A DNA stretch of 57,943 nucleotides from Flavobacterium sp. UBA7663 (GCF_002483315.1 NZ_DLHR01000012.1:160407-218349); one strand, 5' to 3'. Positions 44,481 through 50,343 are shown, numbered from the stretch's first letter. The notes: generated from the letters alone by a model not told the origin. Made by a program: numbers and translations.

Positions 44481-44551
44481 CCTTTGCTTCATCAAACAAA
44501 GGGTAGTTAGCCTGATGTATCGTTGGACATGCATCAGGCTCTCGAAAGCAA
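44481..44551 (+). promoter_or_regulatory. Structured leader / palindromic element before rtcB
   Basis: A 12-bp stem with one G-U pair: AGCCTGATGTAT (44509-44520) with ATGCATCAGGCT (44529-44540), loop CGTTGGAC. Upstream CCTTTG (44481-44486) can pair with CAAAGG (44497-44502), or TTGCTT (44484-44489) can pair with AAGCAA (44546-44551) to enclose the main hairpin. These two options exclude each other. It may be an RNA switch or a DNA operator for the WYL protein. Confidence 0.6.
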
Positions 44552-44584
44552 CAAAATTCAAATAAAAAATATAAATTTAACGTC

Positions 44585-46006
44585 ATGGAAACTAAAATTA
44601 ACGGGACCGATTTATTAGCCTTAGGTTATCCAGAGGGATCTTTAATAGGTGTAGCTTTGAAAGCTAATGCCAAAAGAACAGGATTGACTAAAGATGAAAT
44701 GTTATCTAATTATACCTTGGTATTAGAAAATCCTGAAGCATTTTTAGAACATAAAATCTTTGGAAAATTAGCACAAGCTATTATTGAAAAAGCCAACGAA
44801 AAACCAGAAGATTTCATCGCTTTAAATCCAAATCCAGCTGATTTTGCTTTGTATGGTGCCGATAAAATTGAAGAAGGTGCTATTAAACAAATGCAAGTTG
44901 CTATGCAGTTACCCGTAACTGTGGCTGGCGCTTTAATGCCTGATGCGCATCAAGGTTATGGATTGCCAATTGGTGGCGTTTTAGCGACTAATAATGCGGT
45001 GATTCCTTTTGGTGTGGGTGTGGATATTGGTTGTAGAATGGCATTGTCAATTTATGATATTCCGGAGTTATTTTATTATGAAAATGAAGCAAAATTCAAA
45101 AAAGAATTGGTTGCCCATTCTAAATTTGGAGCGGGACACGGTTTTCACGGACAATACAAGTCGAATCATGAAGTTTTGGATAGAAATGAGTTTGCGGAAC
45201 ACACTTTTATTAAAAACTTAAAAGATAAAGCTTGGTCGCAATTGGGTTCTTCTGGGGGTGGAAATCACTTTGTGGAATTTGGTATTATAGAATTTGCAAC
45301 CGATGATGCTGCATTAAACATTCCGAAAGGAAAATATGTGGCTTTGTTGACGCATTCAGGTTCGAGAGGATTTGGTGCTACCATTGCTGGACATTATACT
45401 AAAATTGCTAAAGAAACTTGTAAACTTCCAGAAGTGGCTAGAAACTTAGCCTATTTAGATTTAGGTTCTGATTTGGGACAAGAATATTGGATTGCGATGA
45501 ATTTGGCGGGAGATTACGCTTCGGCTTGTCATGAAATTATTCATACCAAAATGGAGAAAGCGTTGGGAGCAAGTGTTTTAGCCAAAGTAGAGAACCATCA
45601 TAATTTTGCATGGAAAGAAACCTACAATGGAGAAGAAGTAATTGTGCATAGAAAAGGAGCTACTCCTGCCGCAAAAGGCGTGATGGGAATTATTCCAGGA
45701 AGTATGACGGCACCTGGATTTTTAGTGAGAGGGAAAGGTGAAGAAAACGCTATCAACTCCGCTTCGCATGGTGCTGGAAGGCAAATGAGTAGAACCCAAG
45801 CCATTAAAACCATTACTAAAAACGAAATGCAAGCCATTTTAAAAGATCATGGTGTAACGCTTATTGGGGCAGGAAAAGACGAAGCGCCAATGGCTTATAA
45901 AGATATTCATCAAGTTATGGCTGCCCAAGAAGATTTGGTAGATGTAGTTGCCAAGTTTACGCCAAAAATGGTACGAATGGCAGATGATGGAAGTAGAGAG
46001 GATTAA
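44585..46006 (+). CDS. rtcB: RNA-splicing ligase RtcB family
   Basis: 473 residues. GTP- and manganese-dependent ligase joining 2',3'-cyclic phosphate (or 3'-phosphate) to 5'-OH RNA ends, as left by anticodon nucleases. Metal and catalytic residues are visible: PDAHQGYGLPIGGVL, VGVDIGCRMAL (metal Cys), SSGGGNHFVEFG, LLTHSGSRGFG, ENHHNFAWKE, VHRKGATPAA, and SASHGAGRQMSRT with the His that accepts GMP. Full length and intact. Divergent from the WYL regulator; the tRNA-like array lies 2.4 kb downstream on the same strand. Confidence 0.96.
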   Translation: METKINGTDLLALGYPEGSLIGVALKANAKRTGLTKDEMLSNYTLVLENPEAFLEHKIFGKLAQAIIEKANEKPEDFIALNPNPADFALYGADKIEEGAIKQMQVAMQLPVTVAGALMPDAHQGYGLPIGGVLATNNAVIPFGVGVDIGCRMALSIYDIPELFYYENEAKFKKELVAHSKFGAGHGFHGQYKSNHEVLDRNEFAEHTFIKNLKDKAWSQLGSSGGGNHFVEFGIIEFATDDAALNIPKGKYVALLTHSGSRGFGATIAGHYTKIAKETCKLPEVARNLAYLDLGSDLGQEYWIAMNLAGDYASACHEIIHTKMEKALGASVLAKVENHHNFAWKETYNGEEVIVHRKGATPAAKGVMGIIPGSMTAPGFLVRGKGEENAINSASHGAGRQMSRTQAIKTITKNEMQAILKDHGVTLIGAGKDEAPMAYKDIHQVMAAQEDLVDVVAKFTPKMVRMADDGSRED

Positions 46007-46097
46007 AAAATGTTGAAAACTCAATTATAAATCGTTGTATGCACTTACGATTTGTAGTTGGGTTTTTGGTATATTTGATTTACTTACAAAATATAAA

Positions 46098-46862
46098 ATG
46101 AATTTATCATTTAATACAAAATTAGCAGAAGGTTATAAAAGTAATTCTCAAATTGCTAGACTACTTACAGAAGATTGGGTTTTAAATAATTCCTATTGTC
46201 CATGTTGTGGTGAAATTCCTTTGCTAGAATTTGAAAACAACAGACCAGTAGCAGATTTTATATGTAATAAATGTTCAGAAGAATTTGAATTAAAAAGTAA
46301 GAATGGAAAATTATCAAATACAATTACAGATGGAGCATATTCAACTATGATTGAAAGAATTAATTCTGAAAATAATCCAAATTTTTTCTTTTTAACTTAT
46401 ACAAAAAATTGGACAGTAAATGATTTTTTAATTATTCCCAAACAATTTTTTACACCTGAAATAATTATAAAAAGAAAACCTTTATCCGAAAATGCTAAAA
46501 GAGCTGGTTGGATTGGTTGCAATATTGATTTATCAAAGGTTGCTGATTCTGGTAAAGTTTTCTTAATTAAAAATGCTCAAGTAATAGATGCTGAAATAGT
46601 AAATCAGTCTTTTAATAAAACACTTTTTATTAGAGAAAAAAGCAATGAGTCCCGAGGTTGGATATTAGAGATTTTGAATTGTGTTGATATGATTCAAAAA
46701 GATTCTTTTAGTTTAGAGGATGTATATAAATTTGAAGAAAAACTAAAAATTAAGTTTCCTAATAATAATTTTATTAAGGATAAAATTAGGCAACAATTAC
46801 AAGTTTTAAGAGATAAAAGAATTATTGAATTTCAAAGTAGAGGAAAATACAAAAAGATTTAA
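46098..46862 (+). CDS. DpnI-type methyl-directed restriction endonuclease
   Basis: 254 residues from MNLSFNTKLAEGYKSNSQIA (ATG 46098; an upstream in-frame start at 46035 is not supported by homology). Strongly similar by eye to DpnI over its whole length: zinc-binding CPCC and CNKC, PD-(D/E)XK core RPVADF ... EFELKSKNG, NPNFFFLTYTKNW, RAGWIGCNIDLS, and the C-terminal winged helix (DKIRQQLQVLRDKRIIEFQSRGKYKKI in parts). DpnI cuts GATC only when the adenine is methylated. AT-rich and lying between rtcB and a phage-type methyltransferase, so probably acquired. Confidence 0.95.
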   Translation: MNLSFNTKLAEGYKSNSQIARLLTEDWVLNNSYCPCCGEIPLLEFENNRPVADFICNKCSEEFELKSKNGKLSNTITDGAYSTMIERINSENNPNFFFLTYTKNWTVNDFLIIPKQFFTPEIIIKRKPLSENAKRAGWIGCNIDLSKVADSGKVFLIKNAQVIDAEIVNQSFNKTLFIREKSNESRGWILEILNCVDMIQKDSFSLEDVYKFEEKLKIKFPNNNFIKDKIRQQLQVLRDKRIIEFQSRGKYKKI

Positions 46863-46863
46863 T

Positions 46864-47067
46864 ATGAAAAAGTATATAATTTTAACTCCTGAAGGCGAGA
46901 CAATTGCGCCAAATTTAAGTTTTGAAGTAGATAATTTACAAGTATTAGGAATTGTAGAAAATGTCAATAATGAAAATGAGGCTATAATTTTATTACTACA
47001 AGAGAATTCTTGGATTATTGATGCAGAGTATAATGTTTCGGAATTCATAATTTATGAATTATTTTAA
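46864..47067 (+). CDS. Small protein coupled to the DpnI gene
   Basis: 67 residues, start one base after the DpnI stop codon. Sequence MKKYIILTPEGETIAPN ... VDNLQVLGIVENVNNENEAI, ending with NVSEFIIYELF; looks like a small alpha/beta domain. DpnI loci in other bacteria carry a small second gene of unknown role in this position, but I see no clear similarity to it. Could be an inhibitor, cofactor or antitoxin-like protein. Its end overlaps the convergent methyltransferase gene by 9 bp. Confidence 0.65.
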   Translation: MKKYIILTPEGETIAPNLSFEVDNLQVLGIVENVNNENEAIILLLQENSWIIDAEYNVSEFIIYELF

Positions 47068-47538
47068 CTTTATAAATTTTCCTTCAATATCTGATTTTTC
47101 TAATGCTATTGCATTTTCTTCACCATAAGCAATGAAAACACTAGGAGCTCCAGGAGTTCCTTTTTGTTCTCCATCTACATTATAAAATTTAATTCTTCCT
47201 TTAACAAATAAGATTGCGTGCGCATCATTCCAAATATGGTTAAAGAATAATTTAGTTTCAGTTCTTGCAAAAATTAGCGCAATTCCGTTACCGTGAATTT
47301 TTAATTTTTCCATCCAAATTTCCATTCCTTTTCCATATGGAGGATTCATATAAACTCTACCAAACCATTCTTTAGACAATCCATTATCATTCAGATTAAA
47401 ATTAATTTTTGCGTGAACAAATGGAGGTTTTACAGGAGTGCAGGGGTCAAGATCAAATTTGCCGAGTTTTATCACAAGCTCTGGTGGTGTTAACCATTCG
47501 ACTGTAGTTTCTTTTGATTTTTCAAATCTTACATCCAT
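47059..47538 (-). CDS. Phage-type DNA N6-adenine methyltransferase
   Basis: 159 residues of the phage Dam family. TTVEWLTPPELVIKLGKFDLDPCTP at the start and catalytic NPPY in GRVYMNPPYGKGMEIW (about residue 67), then GIALIFARTETKLFF and GTPGAPSVFIAYG. The SAM motif is divergent as usual for this compact group. The target site cannot be read from sequence; relatives methylate GATC or other adenines. Convergent with the DpnI operon, with a 9-bp overlap at the 3' ends. See the finding on compatibility with DpnI. Confidence 0.88.
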   Translation of the reverse strand: MDVRFEKSKETTVEWLTPPELVIKLGKFDLDPCTPVKPPFVHAKINFNLNDNGLSKEWFGRVYMNPPYGKGMEIWMEKLKIHGNGIALIFARTETKLFFNHIWNDAHAILFVKGRIKFYNVDGEQKGTPGAPSVFIAYGEENAIALEKSDIEGKFIKLK

Positions 47539-47711
47539 AACTTTTTTTTGACAAATATGAGATCATTTTTTTAAATATGAAAATTATAATTAGATCAAAA
47601 TCAATAAGTTACATACAATAAGTGTTGTTTTAAATTAATGAGATGTGTAATTAATTAATTTTCAAATCGATAGCTTCATCAAAAAATATCTACAATAAAA
47701 CAAATTTAGAA

Positions 47712-47737
47712 TTGAAGAATAAAAATTCCTACATTTG
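47712..47737 (+). promoter_or_regulatory. Promoter of the first short transcript
   Basis: TTG (47712-47714), 15-bp gap (shorter than usual), TACATTTG (47730-47737). The predicted start lies within a few bases of the ATG at 47746, so the message would be nearly leaderless. Confidence 0.5.
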
Positions 47738-47745
47738 CCCTAGAA

Positions 47746-47847
47746 ATGAAAACACAAAAGCAACATATTAGTCTAAATTTATATCGCTCAGAGATAGATT
47801 TTCCTATGGAGATTAATGGACGTTATATGTGTTTTTATGAAGAATAG
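47746..47847 (+). CDS. 33-codon ORF in a short terminated transcript
   Basis: Frame MKTQKQHISLNLYRSEIDFP ending in FYEE, from ATG 47746 to TAG 47847. It is framed by a -7 box 9 bp upstream and a terminator 35 bp downstream, so a discrete RNA of about 170 nt is likely. It may be a peptide, or the RNA itself may be the product. Confidence 0.4.
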   Translation: MKTQKQHISLNLYRSEIDFPMEINGRYMCFYEE

Positions 47848-47882
47848 TTATTGTTTTTAGTAAAATTACACAAAAATATACG

Positions 47883-47912
47883 AAACGTCCTTTGTAAAAA
47901 GGGCGTTTTTTT
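47883..47912 (+). terminator. Terminator of the first short transcript
   Basis: AAACGTCCTTT (47883-47893) pairs with AAAGGGCGTTT (47898-47908) with one G-U pair, loop GTAA, then T run. Confidence 0.88.
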
Positions 47913-47943
47913 GTTTTATGAATGATTGAAAATAGGGTTTTAG

Positions 47944-47986
47944 ATGCTGAAATCGAAGATTCAACGAAGTTAATCGAGTTCAGCAT
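47944..47986. repeat. Intergenic hairpin of REP type
   Basis: ATGCTGAA (47944-47951) and TTCAGCAT (47979-47986) form an 8-bp stem around a 27-nt loop; TTCAGCATGAC-type palindromes recur between genes in Flavobacterium. A further pair AGACAGT (48071-48077) and ACTGTCT (48124-48130) lies in the same gap. No other gene is visible between 47913 and 48180. Confidence 0.45.
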
Positions 47987-48180
47987 GACAGAAATAGAAA
48001 AAAAAGTAAAAAAATATTTTATGATAAAACGAAATAGTAAAAAATAAGGGTAAATGCGTAACCAAATGAGAGACAGTTATTTGAAAAATCCAAAGTATCT
48101 GTTGAAAAACGGACAGGATTTGCACTGTCTAAATTTAAGCGTAACTATCTGAAAATCAATAAAATAATTTTTAAAAAGAT

Positions 48181-48212
48181 TTGGAAGTTACTTTTTTTTG
48201 ACTTTATCTTTG
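48181..48212 (+). promoter_or_regulatory. Strong promoter upstream of the tRNA-like array
   Basis: TTG (48181-48183), 21-bp gap, TATCTTTG (48205-48212), exact consensus. Transcription would start near 48219 and run through the 46-codon ORF to the terminator at 48418, and on into the array if that terminator is bypassed. Confidence 0.75.
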
Positions 48213-48253
48213 CCACAGAAAATTTCAAGTTTCAAGTTTAAATAAGATATAAA

Positions 48254-48394
48254 ATGAAAACACGATATAATAATATTCAAAAACTAAATACGACGACAAT
48301 GATAGATTGTTTAAATCCTTCACTTAGTGTAGCTCCGAATTATGATTTCGGATGTAAGAATAAACAGGTGCATACTAATAGGCATTTGGGATAG
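48254..48394 (+). CDS. 46-codon ORF in the leader of the tRNA-like array
   Basis: Frame MKTRYNNIQKLNTTTMIDCL onward, ending NRHLG, ATG 48254 to TAG 48394. Preceded by an exact promoter and followed 23 bp later by a terminator. The RNA also contains a 5-bp stem, 7-nt loop hairpin (CCGAA 48335-48339, loop TTATGAT, TTCGG 48347-48351) shaped like an anticodon arm. Either a leader peptide or a structured RNA; coding status uncertain. Confidence 0.4.
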   Translation: MKTRYNNIQKLNTTTMIDCLNPSLSVAPNYDFGCKNKQVHTNRHLG

Positions 48395-48417
48395 TAGTAT
48401 TCCATTGTTATGATATG

Positions 48418-48446
48418 AAGCACCTTTTATGAGGTGCTTTTTTTAT
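48418..48446 (+). terminator. Terminator 15 bp before the tRNA-like array
   Basis: AAGCACCT (48418-48425) pairs with AGGTGCTT (48432-48439), loop TTTATG, then seven T. Its place between promoter and array suggests attenuation. Confidence 0.92.
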
Positions 48447-48460
48447 GCCCAAAAAATACT

Positions 48461-48545
48461 GATTCTGTAGCTCAAGGGTAGAGCAGTGAGCTGTTAACTC
48501 AAAGGTTGTAAGTTCTCCCGATAGCTATCGGGATTACCAGAATCG
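48461..48545 (+). tRNA. tRNA-Asn(GTT)-like, T arm expanded by a palindrome
   Basis: Acceptor GATTCTG (48461-48467) pairs with CAGAATC (48538-48544), discriminator G. D stem GCTC/GAGC; anticodon arm GTGAG-loop CTGTTAA with anticodon GTT (48493-48495) and one end mismatch. T stem GTAAG/TTAC is present, but the T loop GAATC part is replaced by the 18-nt palindrome TCCCGATAGCTATCGGGA (48516-48533). This removes normal T-loop bases, so charging and ribosome use are doubtful. Confidence 0.7.
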
Positions 48546-48550
48546 CAACT

Positions 48551-48624
48551 GATTTTGTAGCTCAATTGGAAAGAGTATTTGCCTACGAAGCAAAGGGTTG
48601 AAGGTTCGAATCCTTCCAAAATCA
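48551..48624 (+). tRNA. tRNA-Arg(ACG)
   Basis: Complete cloverleaf: acceptor GATTTTG/CAAAATC, D stem GCTC/GAGT, anticodon stem TTTGC/GCAAA with loop CTACGAA (anticodon ACG at 48585-48587), T stem GAAGG/CCTTC with normal TTCGAAT loop, discriminator A followed by CA. Its acceptor and first D-arm bases are close to those of the Asn-like element before it. Confidence 0.85.
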
Positions 48625-48646
48625 CATGAGTTCTTTAGAAAGGAAC

Positions 48647-48724
48647 AAGGCTTATTGGTCCCGATAATTATCGGGATTCCCGACTGTCTCTCGGGAAATT
48701 GAATATTCATTCAAAATAAGCCTT
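48647..48724 (+). ncRNA. Artificial-looking four-arm cloverleaf, anticodon-like GTC
   Basis: 78 nt. Outer stem AAGGCTTATT (48647-48656) with AATAAGCCTT (48715-48724), 10 bp perfect. Arm 1 palindrome TCCCGATAATTATCGGGA (48659-48676). Arm 2 TTCCCGA (48677-48683), 7-nt loop CTGTCTC, TCGGGAA (48691-48697); the loop equals a tRNA-Asp anticodon loop except at position 37. Arm 3 TTGAAT, loop ATTC, ATTCAA (48699-48714). It has no TTC T loop, so it is tRNA-like but not a normal tRNA. Confidence 0.75.
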
Positions 48725-48731
48725 AATGTAT

Positions 48732-48815
48732 GGAAGTACGCCAAAGTAGGAGAGTTGGGGCGGTCTGTAAAACCGTTGTCTTATGACTGAGTAGGTTCGA
48801 ATCCTACTACTTCCA
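48732..48815 (+). tRNA. tRNA-Tyr(GTA), class II
   Basis: Acceptor GGAAGTA/TACTTCC, anticodon loop CTGTAAA (GTA at 48767-48769) on stem GCGGT/ACCGT, long variable arm GTC-TTAT-GAC (48778-48787), T stem GTAGG/CCTAC with TTCGAAT, discriminator A, then CA. D arm is slightly irregular. Confidence 0.85.
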
Positions 48816-48821
48816 CAAAAT

Positions 48822-48894
48822 TAATTTGTAATGTAATTGGTTAGCATAAGAGATTTTGATTCTCTCAGTTCAGGTTTAAGTCCTGACAAATTAA
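48822..48894 (+). tRNA. tRNA-Gln(TTG), T loop variant
   Basis: Acceptor TAATTTG/CAAATTA, D stem ATGT/GCAT, anticodon stem AGAGA/TCTCT with loop TTTTGAT (TTG at 48856-48858), T stem TCAGG/CCTGA. The T loop is TTTAAGT: the nearly invariant C56 is T, which would weaken the D-loop/T-loop contact. Confidence 0.75.
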
Positions 48895-48898
48895 CAAA

Positions 48899-48972
48899 GC
48901 AAGAATGGCGAAACGGGTAGACGCGTCAGATTTAGAATCTGATTTTTGAGAGTTCGATTCTCTCTTCCTGTA
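48899..48972 (+). tRNA. tRNA-Leu(TAG)-like, missing the long variable arm
   Basis: D arm GGCGAAACGGGTAGACGC and anticodon arm TCAGA-loop TTTAGAA-TCTGA (TAG at 48933-48935) are of Leu type, with T arm GAGAG/CTCTC and TTCGATT. The variable region is only TTTTT, whereas tRNA-Leu needs a long arm. Position 37 is A instead of G, and the acceptor GCAAGAA/TTCCTGT has one A-C mismatch and one G-U. Probably not a working tRNA-Leu. Confidence 0.65.
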
Positions 48973-48983
48973 GTATTGGAGCA

Positions 48984-49256
48984 GTGGTGTACATTTTGTC
49001 TGGAGATATGAAAGAAATTATGAATCAGGTATTGGTAGCAGAGAAAAAAGCACAAGCCAACAGTATTATGAGACGGGAAGAAACAGCTGCGATGCGTAGC
49101 ATATTGAATACCGCTAAATTAATGGAAGAAAACGAAATGTTGTGGAAATTAAAAGAGATGGAATACGTAGAAAAAATTGCAGATCGTATTGGTGAAATCA
49201 CCATTTCAGGAAGTGGTAACGTAATCAGTCAATTGAAAGACATTTTCGTTAAATAA
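48984..49256 (+). pseudogene. Slipin (SPFH/band 7) C-terminal fragment
   Basis: 90 codons from GTG 48984, or 82 from ATG 49008. Matches the last third of slipins: GDMKEIMNQVLVAEKKAQAN, RREETAAMRSILNTAKLMEE, LWKLKEMEYVEKIADRIGEI, SGSGNVISQLKDIF. The membrane anchor and band 7 domain are absent; homology begins right where the Leu-like element ends. The reading frame is intact to the stop and has its own terminator, so it may still be expressed as a helical oligomerising peptide, or be a relic. Confidence 0.8.
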
Positions 49257-49258
49257 TC

Positions 49259-49290
49259 AAAACCTCGGAATTCATTTTTCGAGGTTTTTA
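49259..49290 (+). terminator. Terminator closing the array-slipin transcript
   Basis: AAAACCTCG (49259-49267) pairs with CGAGGTTTT (49280-49288), 12-nt loop, followed by T and A. Confidence 0.8.
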
Positions 49291-49303
49291 AAAACTAAGA
49301 AAA

Positions 49304-49399
49304 ATGAAAGAAAATGATAATAACGATATGATAATGACGTTGATAAAAATCGCTATCATGTTTATAAAAATCGCAATGGTGTTGAGCCAATTGGATTGA
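49304..49399 (+). CDS. Possible 31-residue hydrophobic peptide
   Basis: Frame MKENDNNDMIMTLIKIAIMF continuing IKIAMVLSQLD, ATG 49304 to TGA 49399. Acidic start, then a single amphipathic or membrane helix rich in Met and Ile. Such peptides occur as small toxins or membrane peptides, but the evidence is only the open frame. Confidence 0.3.
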   Translation: MKENDNNDMIMTLIKIAIMFIKIAMVLSQLD

Positions 49400-49419
49400 A
49401 AATAACTGAAAAAAAGAAG

Positions 49420-50343
49420 CTACATTGTCTCGTACCAACTAAATTTGGAATGGATAATTGCTTCTTTTTCTTTTTTTAAATAATCTAAATAGGCTAGGGC
49501 TGCAGGGTTGTGATTTTTACCTTTTACCCAAATTAAACTCCAATCAGTTTTTATTGGCAATCCTTTTAACGGAATAATTTGTAAGTCCTTGTTTTGTATC
49601 TCTTTACGAATGCCAATTAAAGGCATGATTGAATATCCTAATCCTGCTATAATGGCTTGCTTTACGGCTTCATTTGAGGTTAATTCCATTCGTTTACTAA
49701 TCTTAAAATCTTGTTGCACAATGAAACGTTCCATGGTTTGGCGTGTTCCAGAACCGTTTTCTCTAAACAATAACGGACGGTTTTGTAGTATATCTTCAAT
49801 TTTCTTTTTCTTAGTAAAATCCTCTTCCATATTTCCCACTAAAAACAGCTTATTTTGCATCAAATCTATTTTTTCTACTTTCATTTTATCGGGAAGTATC
49901 GAAACCAAAGCAAAATCTACTTCATTGTTTTGCAGACTTTTCACCACTTTATTTTTATTGGTCACATCCATTTCTAATTCAACACCTGGATGCATTTTTA
50001 AAAAATCAGCTAAGAAGTAAGGCATTACATATTTCCCTGTTGATACAACCGAGATTTTTATTTTACCAAATAACTGTCCTTTATATGCTAACGTTTTATA
50101 ATCAATGGTGCTGACTTGTTGTAATATTTGTTCGGCAGCTTCTGCAATTTCTTTACCAAAATCGGTTACATAAATCTTTCTTCCTACAACTTCAGTTAAA
50201 GGAATTTCAAATTGATCTTGAAAATTTTTTAATTGAATTGATACCGCTGGTTGGGTCAAATGTAGTTCCTCAGAAGCTTTGGTAACACTTTGGTTTTGTA
50301 CTACTTTCAAGAAAATTCGTAATTGGTTTAAAGTGTAATTCAT
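49420..50343 (-). CDS. LysR-family transcriptional regulator
   Basis: 307 residues. Helix-turn-helix MNYTLNQLRIFLKVVQNQSV ... ASEELHLTQPAVSIQLKNF (1-60), then the effector domain (GKIKISVVSTGKYVMPYFLADFLKMHPGVELEM; RENGSGTRQTMERFI). Closest in feel to CbbR/CysB-type regulators. Divergent from an operon that ends in an SbtA-type bicarbonate transporter, which it likely controls. TATCTTTG on the minus strand (50375-50368) is a -7 box. Confidence 0.92.
   Translation of the reverse strand: MNYTLNQLRIFLKVVQNQSVTKASEELHLTQPAVSIQLKNFQDQFEIPLTEVVGRKIYVTDFGKEIAEAAEQILQQVSTIDYKTLAYKGQLFGKIKISVVSTGKYVMPYFLADFLKMHPGVELEMDVTNKNKVVKSLQNNEVDFALVSILPDKMKVEKIDLMQNKLFLVGNMEEDFTKKKKIEDILQNRPLLFRENGSGTRQTMERFIVQQDFKISKRMELTSNEAVKQAIIAGLGYSIMPLIGIRKEIQNKDLQIIPLKGLPIKTDWSLIWVKGKNHNPAALAYLDYLKKEKEAIIHSKFSWYETM

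Noticed and set aside
46035..47540. Active prophage or integrative element around the DpnI genes
   Set aside because: No integrase, transposase, structural phage gene or direct-repeat attachment site is visible; only a compact acquired restriction module can be supported.
47740..48446. tmRNA or 6S RNA
   Set aside because: No tRNA-Ala-like ends with a resume tag, and no long 6S-type hairpin with a central bulge could be drawn.
48659..48697. Two simple intergenic terminators
   Set aside because: Neither palindrome has a T run, and both are enclosed by a 10-bp outer stem with a third arm.
48461..48972. Ordinary housekeeping tRNA operon
   Set aside because: Arg and Tyr are regular, but the Asn, Gln and Leu elements have disruptive changes and a non-tRNA cloverleaf lies among them, so a plain tRNA operon does not explain the whole.
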